From NCBI GenBank assembly GCA_014843695.1, contig CM026401.1, positions 50,332,430 through 50,396,429 of the forward strand: 64,000 nt of DNA. Reading direction: 5' to 3'. Below the pieces are notes generated by a model, which had not been told where the DNA came from, did no database searches, and saw only the letters and a program-made list of their open reading frames with translations. Made by a program: the position numbers and the translations under genes. The stretch comes from Archivesica marissinica (lineage: Eukaryota > Mollusca > Bivalvia > Venerida > Vesicomyidae). Shown in pieces: positions 1 to 10,100 of the stretch; position 1 is the stretch's first letter, and each line of letters starts with the position of its first letter.

Positions 1-150
1 TATTTTAAAATGGTGAGAATATGCTGTCTATTGTTTGAAAGAACTGATACTTTGCATGTTTGTGTTGTGCAAGATGATGTGTTTATCACAGGACAGTATT
101 GAGTAAAGGAATATGGTAATATATATTCGCAGAAAAACCTCATGCAGTCT

Positions 151-441
151 ACATACCGATCTGTAGTCCAATGGTAACAAGCTGGACTGGTAATCCAGGG
201 ATCGCAGGTTCGATCCCCCGTCTGACCCTAATAAAATTAACAGTCTTTCAGATGGGACGTTAAACCGAGGTCTCGTGTCGGTGCTTTACACCGTGCACGT
301 AAAAGAACCAGAGGAGATTCTGGAATGGGTCTCTGTCTGTATCATGCACTATCCTCCAAAATCTAAAATAACTAATCTCTTCAGGAGGCGTCGCTCATAT
401 GGGCAACCGGTAGCGACGATAAATAAACGTAATTAAAAAAA
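151..441 (+). mobile_element. SINE family A, full length with target-site duplication
   Basis: The element begins with a tRNA-like head (ctgtagtccaatggtaac as A box, ggttcgatccc as B box), has a conserved body (gacgttaaaccgaggtctcg, cgtaaaagaacc, ggcaaccggtagcgacg) and ends in taaataaacgtaa plus A's. An 11-bp duplication tcatgcagtct flanks it at 140-150 and 442-452. It is the most complete copy in the window and serves as reference for the others. Confidence 0.85.
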
Positions 442-709
442 TCATGCAGTCTCTCAGTTTTCATTTAGCTTATGCTTCTGGAAATATCTCTGCAGTTTGA
501 TTTATTGTGTGTTAGTATCTTTCATATGGATATATTTTGTTTCTTTAATATATTTAAATTTTGATCGATAATAGTTCTGTATTTAGATCCAATTTTTTCC
601 CCAAAATTTTATCTTTCATTTTTCTTTATTTTTTTGGTGTGTTCAATAAGTAGTTTTTTGTGTTCCATAATTTTAAGTAGTTTTTTAAGTGTTTTTAAAT
701 TTTATAACC

Positions 710-812
710 ATGGAGTTTCCTTGTAGTTCATGTGATCGCGAGGTTCGACCGAGGCAACATGCCGTTGCGTGTGACTGGTGTGGCATGTGGCAGCATAGGA
801 AGTGCGGAACGG
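710..812 (+). CDS. Orphan first exon with PHD-like zinc finger half
   Basis: An ATG in good context (aaccatgg) opens a frame that reads C5-x2-C8, C21-x2-C24, H29-x2-C32 with RPRQHAVACDWCGMWQH between, then meets a GTATGT donor at 813. This is the first six ligands of a C4HC3 PHD-type finger; the last Cys pair would lie in a later exon, which I could not find. From memory, similar exons are common in bivalve genomes in transposon-associated, multi-copy genes. It sits about 330 bp before the start of the membrane-protein gene on the same strand but in no evident relation to it. The frame stays open to 889 past the donor. It may be a relic. Confidence 0.45.
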
Positions 813-1081
813 GTATGTTTAATTTAGAGTTTATAATATGGGCTGAGAGTCTGAGAAAACCATCACCACCGTATTTGACCGAAAATGATTGAAAAAAATA
901 CAATTATGAAATTTCATATCTAATCTTGAGTCTAAAATGCAGTATATAACATATACCGTAAGACAGTAGTTATGAGAAAGTAATGCATATATATATAAAT
1001 ATAGAAACATACAATTATGAAATTATGTCGACGACAACAACTTACATAGATCTACTCGTTATTTATTTTGTTGAACGGAAA

Positions 1082-1117
1082 TGACGTAAAATGGCGTTCG
1101 TTGTTACCAAATTGTAA
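1082..1117 (+). promoter_or_regulatory. CRE-like and YY1-like motifs with 8-codon upstream ORF
   Basis: TGACGTAAAATGGCG lies about 50 bp before the start codon of the membrane-protein gene. It combines a CRE half-site (TGACGTAA) with AAAATGGCG, the form YY1 sites take near animal transcription starts. The ATG inside it opens a frame of eight codons (MAFVVTKL) closed at 1117, ahead of the main ATG at 1141. Without transcript data I cannot say whether this is promoter or 5' leader. Confidence 0.3.
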
Positions 1118-1140
1118 ATTGGTTCTATTAACCAACAAAA

Positions 1141-4100
1141 ATGATTGTTTTCGTTGAAAGCAATGACTTTCCGGTAAGTTGTTTCACATACACCAGCTCA
1201 CTTTCTACGTCGTCTATTTGTTTTTATAAATCACATTATGAAATATTGCCACATTAAAAAAAATCAGTGTTCTCTGGCTCTCCTAATTGAAATTTAATTG
1301 GCAAGGTGCCCGTTAATTAAATATAATTAAATACCAAACGTGATTTGCTATGGACTATGCCTGAGATAAATGAACATATTCACTTGCTGAGTTGCAATGG
1401 AACAATAGATGATCTAGACACGACAACACCACTCTGACAATTTACAAATGCAGTCAGGTGTTTTTCTATTTCTACTAAACGTCAAGTTTTATATTCTACT
1501 AACAAGAAATTTCAAAGTTAATAAATAAAGATAGAATATTGTTCCTCGATGTGGTCGCCCACAAAGATAGGGTTTATTCTAGAGTGGAAAAATGGGCAGG
1601 GTGGGTCAGAAAAGTGGCTGGGTGCATTTTGAACGGTGAAGGGGGTAGGTGTTGGAGGGGGTATTTTAGGTTGCCCCCTAAATTTTACTATGATTGACAG
1701 CTAATTATGCAAGATCAAATAGGTGGTATGGCAGTACATATCGGTCAAAATGACGGACAAGTTCGAGTCTATATATTGTACTGTCATGTCACGAATGCTT
1801 ATAAAGATAACAGAGCGGACATAAAGGGCAAAAGGGTGGGGCTTATAAAATGTCAAGGTGGAGCACCTGTTATTCCTCTATATAAAAAACTGTTTCGGCG
1901 AAGAGAAAGACACACACATTTCCTGGGTAAGAACCAGTATTTAACTCTCCAATCTCCGTAAGTGACTGACAACTTCCTCATATATCGCTTGTCTCTGATA
2001 TGGAGTGAACTCGCAGCCCTGTTAGCATTATGAAGGGCGTGACATATAAAGACATATACTCAATATCAATAACTTCTATAAACCTGTCCTAAGCAAGGGA
2101 ATCACAGAGAATGGCTGCTTAGCACAAATGGCTGCTTAATAGAAGTCAAATGTATAATAAAACAACATATTGGAAATCTTGAAAATTGCTGCTTAATACA
2201 GGTTGGTTGCTTAATGGAGATGACCACTAACACAGGTTAGACTGTATTTGTCATTTTACCTTACGCAGGATATGGTGCACAATACAGAAGATGCTCCAAT
2301 TAGCTTATACTACACAACGCAGCGTTATATCTTAAACATCGTTATAATTGCAATGAAACTTCTTCTAAATCTTAGTTTATACAAATTTATTTTAGCTTGA
2401 TTGCGAAACAAGTTCTTACAAGTTATATTAATCACTCTCGAGACCTCATTCCTGATGGAATCCATCATCACAAGGGAGGGAGAAGAGGCAACGTAGAATT
2501 TAAATTCTTATTTTACATGTATTTTCCCCAAGTATATTCTATCCAAATATCTTGTGAATACCAATGTGAACAGCTCTGCAGATTATCTATTCCACATAAA
2601 CAATTAATGGACCAATGTAGGCATCCTACACCCCACAACGGTACACTGACTACAAAGTTGCAATGCCACTCATAACTATGGTACAGGTGCTTGTTTCAGT
2701 CAATAAAAAATAGTACCCCTCTCCCTACACTTCAGCAAGAAGGGGAGGCTAGGGTGGGGCATTTTTTTATTGACTGAAACAACCGCCTGTGGATACTTGT
2801 ATATCAGAGAAGAAGACAAGGCACCACACACAAGGAATTCTATATTTTCAGTACAAGTCCTTTGTGACTGTTGTGACGCCCGAGGACAGAGTGGCAAGGG
2901 TGCGGGCCCAGATGATGCATATCCTGTACGAGATTGGAAGAGAACAATTTCAATTCAGATTAAGGTAAGTTGGGAAATAGGGTGTAGGTAGGTAACTATT
3001 AATAGTCTATAATTATTGATAAAAGTGTAAGCTTAAACAAGTTATTTGCATGATTCAAGCTTATTGTTAATTACAGTGTATGCGAGTGTTTAGGTTTTAA
3101 ATGTCAACAAAATAAATTTTAATCAAACCTGCTTAAAGTGACACTATATTGGCCAAAATGCAAAAAACTACAGAATGTAATTTTTTATTATCCAGTATAT
3201 GGTATATTTTCCCCAAAATATTTGCAACAGAATCTGAGTATTTCAACTACTAAACAAACGTCGTATACGACGTTTATCGGAATAACAAAATAATGTAAAT
3301 AGGGTTAACATCCATGCATAATGCAACTTGTGTATCATGAATAACGTGATTTATGGTACAGATTTACGTTATATCTCGATCTCTGATTTAAATTATCTCT
3401 AAAACGACAGTATCACATGCATAGTATAGTCTCAAGTCAATTCAGGAGCGTGGCTGACCGTTATATGAAATCCAACTTTCACCTTTGATGAGAGTTTGTA
3501 GACTGCAAAAGCACTGTTTATTGCATTATTAGTGATTACAAGGCTCACGCTAGAGGGCGATTTGGGCGAAATTGTCGTTTCATTTTCCGTGATTTCGTCG
3601 ACAATAGACATCATGGCGACATCTATTTTGCCTTATTTCTGGAGGACATAAAATGTTTACCGGTATATGTAAAATATGTATCTTTGTTTGATTTTTGACT
3701 TGTAATGTCGCTTTAAAGTGATTTACGCACATTCATTTATTTTGCTTTTATGATTTGTTTCGGAGGAGTGGAGCTAAGGAGAGAGCAGATTGGAAAAAAG
3801 ACTATAGTTTTGTAATTTTGTTGTATAGTATTGCGTTGATTTGATGTGAATTGTGCTTCAGATACAACGGACAGTACCTAAGGGACGCCTTCTATCTGCA
3901 GGATTATGACATCAAAGATAATGTTGTTGTCAAAATGGTGCCATTGTCTGATCACAGAGATGTAAGCAAACTATTTATATCATTATTTTGTTATTAACCC
4001 TTTCAACACCACAGACCTCTAAATAGGCTTACAAAAAGTGTAGATCCAGATGAGCCGGCTCGTGACGAGCCGTCTCATCAGGATCTGCACTTTTTGCCAG

Positions 4101-7100
4101 TGATATGACTATTTTTAGACATAATTACCCATTTTGATAAATGAACTTGACCAAATGTGATTTTCTGATTCATTTATTGGTTTATGAATATCATGGACCA
4201 GTCCATGTGAGTTACTTGGTGTTGAATGGGTTAAAATTCTAAATAAATTGGCTTGACCTTCTGAGTAAATAAAATCACATTTGCAAAGAACATAGATCCA
4301 GATCAGCCGCGGCATTATTCCGCATCTGTTCAGGATCTATGTTGTTTGCTATTCAGCCAAATGTTTTAGCTCCACTCTCTTTGCACGTTTTGTGCTGTGA
4401 TCCGGCTCTATGCTGTGTGCAAACGCGATAAAATGCAAAAGTGGAAAATTGAAGAGAGAAAACCGCAGCTATCTTTATAACTACAGACATCATGTTCGCT
4501 ACACCTATACCGTCTCCATGGCCTAGTGGTTAAGGCATCTGCCTACGGAGTGGGACGTCGAAGGTTCGAACCTTGTCAGGGGTTCATTCTGATATGACTG
4601 GTTGATGAGCCGCCAGCTAGTTAAATAATGGTTACCGATTGCCTACCAGCCTGGCACCTCGCTTCCAAGCATAGGATTCAGAAAGTACTGTTGTTCATAA
4701 AAAGAGATGTCTCATACGGTAAGTCAGTAATGACTGGCCCTTTAAATAACACTATAATAAACAAACACTTTACCATACATATACATAACAAGGATTACAA
4801 TGCCTACCAGCCTGGCACCAAGCTTCCAAGTATAGGATTCAGGAAGTACTGTTCAGGGTTCCTGCTGTCGCTCGCTAATTGCGACCAAAAAAAATAATTT
4901 TGTGAATTGGCGACACTTTTTAAAAAAACATGTTTTGTCAAATAAATGGCTTCAAATATTTATTTGTGACCTATATGGCTCTTAGTTGGCTCCAAGTTTT
5001 TTTAAATTGTCTTGGCTCCAGTGTTTTTCAATTGGCGACAGAAGTGGCGCAGACAAACATTCATAAAAAAATGTGTCTCATAAGTCGGTATTGGCGGGCC
5101 CTTTCAATAGGGGTGACACTATAATAAACAAACACTTTACTTTTACTTTTTTTATGTTCATTTTAGCTCCTGTCCCTGATAGGTAGTGAACTCACAGCGA
5201 AGTCATGATAGCTCAGTGGTAGCGCGTTCGCTTCACATGCGAAAGGCCCGGAGTTCGAGCCCCGCTGGAGCCGTTACGATTGTGTCCTTAGGCAAGGCAT
5301 TTAAATTCCACATGCCTCTTCTCTCTCCCTCGTGGCGATGGATTCCATCAGGAATGAGGTCTCGAGAGTGATTAGTATAAGTTATAAGAACTTGTTTCGC
5401 AATCGAGCTAAAATTAATTTGTATAAACTCACAGCAAAGACAATAGGGGTGACACTATAATAAACAAACACTTTACGTCTACATAACAAGGATTACAATA
5501 ACACCATTATGTTTTATACACCAACATCTGGGAATGAACGTTCTTTTAGAAAGAGGGTGATTTGGGAAAGGTAGAAGTTTTTTTCATATTGAATGTAGAA
5601 TATAGAGGACATTTGGTTGAGGCAACAATCTTTTCCCTAATACAGTCAAACCTGTGTCAGTCAGGGTTCATTCTAGGTCAGAATTTTTGGGAGAAGTGAG
5701 AAAGCGCGTGATCGCTTCCTTAAATAGTGTTCTTTAATATACTTCTGCAAAATAGGGTAAAAATGCACAGTACAACCATTAAATACAACATTTGAATAGA
5801 AGGAGTGCTTTATAATGGGCCAGTGTATCTTACTAGACAAAATTTTGTTTGAAAATCGTAAAAAAAACGTTTTATATTTTTATTTTATACATTTATATAA
5901 GTGGGGCCCCCAGAGGGCGAAGTCAGGGTCCCTAGGGCGACAATTTCGCCCACATCGAAAATGATCCCTGGTTAGTGGTCACCTCTATTAAGCAGCCAAC
6001 CTGTATTAAGCAGCCAGTTTTCATATTCCTGTTTTGTTGTTTTATTATATATTGGACCTCCTGTGGTAAGCAGCCACTTTCTGAGAATCCCTAGGCTGGC
6101 TGCTTAAGACAGGTTTGACTGTATACCTTAACCTTACTGTGCTTCAAGAGTATATCAATTGTTAAAACTGTAATATGGTGAAATTGTATGAAATATGTTT
6201 CTGTGTAGGTATGTAAATATGGAAAAAAAAACAAATAAACGGCAACTCACAAATGAAAAAATAAATTGTATATATATATAATTTCAGGATATGTCTGATA
6301 TGAGGTCAATATCCAGCAGTTTAACCATGAACTTTAACCCTGAAAATGAGACGATACCTTCTGTGAAATCGGCACTCTACTATGAGGTCAGACACTTGAA
6401 CTGGAGGGAACGACTTGTCAGAGACATGCATGTATGTATCCCAATATAAATCACTGTAGGCATGAGTCTGATCCATTTGAATCAAATCAATGTTTATTGA
6501 TATACGTTTCAAATTCCGGGGTTCCGGCTGTCGGTCACCAATGGCATCAATTTCGACAAAAAACAAATACTGGCACTAAATTTTGTGAATTGGCGAAAAT
6601 ATTTGGCACACCTTTTATTTAATTTTTTTTAAATTTTTTGTCGCAGCATGTTTTGTCAAATACATCGTTTCAAATGTTTATCTGTGTACTATATGGTTCT
6701 TAGTTGGCTTCAAGTTTTTCAAATTTGCTCCAGTTTGTTTCAATTGGCGACAGAAATGGCGTAGACAAAAATTCAGACAGAGTGAACCCTGAAGTTGTGC
6801 ATTTTTATTTCAGACATTGTTGTACATACACGCATTTACCTTGTGTCTGTATGCCCTGACATCGCACTGGTACTCGATATTTTGGTTGCTGGCCTATCTT
6901 CTACCCTTGTGGTACCTAATACCCGGCTACACGCGCATTGGCGGATTCATTGGCAACACTTTCCACCTGTAAGTGAAGTTTATGATGTTCATCAATTTAC
7001 CTTTTCCTAGAAACGCATCTGGACTTCATAGACATACTAGAAACCATCACGAAATATACTAGAAACCATCACGAAATATACTAGAAACCATCACGAAATA

Positions 7101-10100
7101 TACTAGAAACCATCACGAAATATACTAGAAACCGTCACGAAATATACTAGAAACCGTCACGAAATATACTAGAAACCATCACGAAATATACTAGAAACCA
7201 TCACGAAATATACTAGAAACCGTCACGAAATATACTAGAAACCATCACGAAATATACTAGAAACCATCACGAAATATACTAGAAACCATCACGAAATATA
7301 CTAGAAACCGTCACGAAATATACTAGAAACCATCACGAAATATACTAGAAACCATCACGAAATATACTAGAAACCGTCACGAAATATACTAGAAACCATC
7401 ACGAAATATACTAGAAACCATCACGAAATATACTAGAAACCATCACGAAATATACTAGAAACCATCACGAAATATACTAGAAACCATCACGAAATATACT
7501 AGAAACCATCACGAAATATACTACGATACATACGAAACTTTCACGAATTCGGTTACTAACCATTTTGATGGATCGAAATTAAGGATGGGACCAAATATTC
7601 GTATATCCAAATACCTGACCGAATATTCGAATCTTATTTCAGTATTCGTTATTATATTAGTTATTTCAAGTTATTTCAATCCATAAAGTCCACTGATTCG
7701 CACCTCCACGGGTGTTTGTTTAAGTGCGAAAACATGAATACCTGTTCCCAATCTCACACGCCCTCAGGCGTCTTAGCACTTTGTACAAGGTGTTGTTTTT
7801 TTATATACAAATTTATTAGCTCGATTGCGAAACAAGTTATTTCAACTTATATAAATCACTATCGAGACCTCATTCCTGATGGAATCCATCGCCACGAGGG
7901 AGAGAGAAGAGGCAACATGGAATTTAAATGCCTTGCCTAAGGGCACAATCGTAACGGCTCCAGTGGGGCTCAAACTCCGGACCTTTCGCACCTGAAGCGA
8001 ACGCACATCCACTGTGCTATCACGACTACAAGGTGTTGTTTTAGAAGCATTAACTAAATCCATGTAAATTGGAGCCAATTTCACGAGGTGTAAAATACAC
8101 GCGTGCACCGGTGAATAGAGGTAAGGTTGGAAAAAGTGAGGATATGATGCGAAATATTCATCGAATATTCAAATACTATTCGATAGTGGTATTCGAATGC
8201 CATTTAGCTATTCGGTCCCATCCCTAATTGAATTAGAATATTTATTTTTTTTACAATTTTTCCATTAATATTTCAAATAATATAATGTATTGTCAAACAT
8301 AACATTTTTGGATGAGAATCGAGCAATTAATGACATAAATTGAACATTAATTTTAGCTAGTGTAAGGATGAACTGGTAATCCAGGGATTGCAGGTTCGAT
8401 CCCCACGTCTGACCATAATAAAATTAACAGTCTCAGATGGGACGTTAAACCGAGACTCTGGAATGGGTCTCTGCCTGCATCATTGCACTATCCTAAATCT
8501 AAAATGACTAATCTCTTCAGGAGGTGTCATTCATATGGGCAACCGATAGCGACGATAAATAAACGTAAGACCACCTAGCGTAAGGTTTTCATTATTTTTC
8601 AGGCGTTACTGGTTTTGTCTTATCACTGGTATATTCGGACTGGCCATTATGTGTGTGGCAATATTTCTCACAGTAGATCTTGTCACCGATATTGTGGTAA
8701 GTGTCAATCTTTCACAATATTTTGGTATGAGTTACGAAGTGGCGAAAGAAAGAATCCAATCATTTGTTTTGCGTAAAATGTAAGTATTGCAGTTTAGTTT
8801 ATACAAATTTATTTTAACTCAATTACGAAACAAGTTCTCGCAACTTATATTTAAACACTCTCGAGACCTCATTCCTGATGGAATCCATCGCCACGAGGGA
8901 GAGAGAGAAGAGGCAAGATGGAATTTAAATGCCTTGCCTAAGAGCACAGTCTTAACGGTTCAAACTCCGGGCATTTTGCACCTGAAGCGAACGAGCTACT
9001 ACTGCGCTATCGCGACTTCCAACATACTCGATTATCATTTTGCTATTCGGTACTCGGAAGTACTCGAACACTCGTTGCCAGCCGTAGTAAAATGGCAAGT
9101 TTGAGTCATGGGTATACAGTCAAACCTGTGTTAGTGGTCACCTCCATTAAGCAGCCAACCTGTATTAAACAGCCAGTTTCTAGATTCCCAATATGTTGTT
9201 TTGTTATACATTTGACCTATGTTAAGCAGTCACCTGTGTTAAGCAGCCACCTTCTCTGACTCCCTTGGCTGACGGCTTAACACAGGTTTGACTGTATTGG
9301 GGAAAACTGTCATTTTTANNNNNNNNNNNNNNNNNNNNNNNNNNNNNNNNNNNNNNNNNNNNNNNNNNNNNNNNNNNNNNNNNNNNNNNNNNNNNNNNNN
9401 NNNNNNNNNNNNNNNNNNNNNNNNNNNNNNNNNNNNNNNNNNNNNNNNNNNNNNNNNNNNNNNNNNNNNNNNNNNNNNNNNNNNNNNNNNNNNNNNNNNN
9501 NNNNNNNNNNNNNNNNNNNNNNNNNNNNNNNNNNNNNNNNNNNNNNNNNNNNNNNNNNNNNNNNNNNNNNNNNNNNNNNNNNNNNNNNNNNNNNNNNNNN
9601 NNNNNNNNNNNNNNNNNNNNNNNNNNNNNNNNNNNNNNNNNNNNNNNNNNNNNNNNNNNNNNNNNNNNNNNNNNNNNNNNNNNNNNNNNNNNNNNNNNNN
9701 NNNNNNNNNNNNNNNNNNNNNNNNNNNNNNNNNNNNNNNNNNNNNNNNNNNNNNNNNNNNNNNNNNNNNNNNNNNNNNNNNNNNNNNNNNNNNNNNNNNN
9801 NNNNNNNNNNNNNNNNNNNNNNNNNNNNNNNNNNNNNNNNNNNNNNNNNNNNNNNNNNNNNNNNNNNNNNNNNNNNNNNNNNNNNNNNNNNNNNNNNNNN
9901 NNNNNNNNNNNNNNNNNNNNNNNNNNNNNNNNNNNNNNNNNNNNNNNNNNNNNNNNNNNNNNNNNNNNNNNNNNNNNNNNNNNNNNNNNNNNNNNNNNNN
10001 NNNNNNNNNNNNNNNNNNNNNNNNNNNNNNNNNNNNNNNNNNNNNNNNNNNNNNNNNNNNNNNNNNNNNNNNNNNNNNNNNNNNNNNNNNNNNNNNNNNN

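Noticed and set aside
160..235. tRNA genes at SINE heads (also 5207, 4508, 53356)
   Set aside because: A and B boxes are present, but the heads continue into SINE bodies with A-rich or family tails, and acceptor stems are not well paired.
1707..1961. 84-codon + frame considered as exon of the membrane-protein gene
   Set aside because: No donor site in the right phase; the exon at 1141-1173 joins exon 2 in frame and supplies the missing first strand of the ubiquitin fold.
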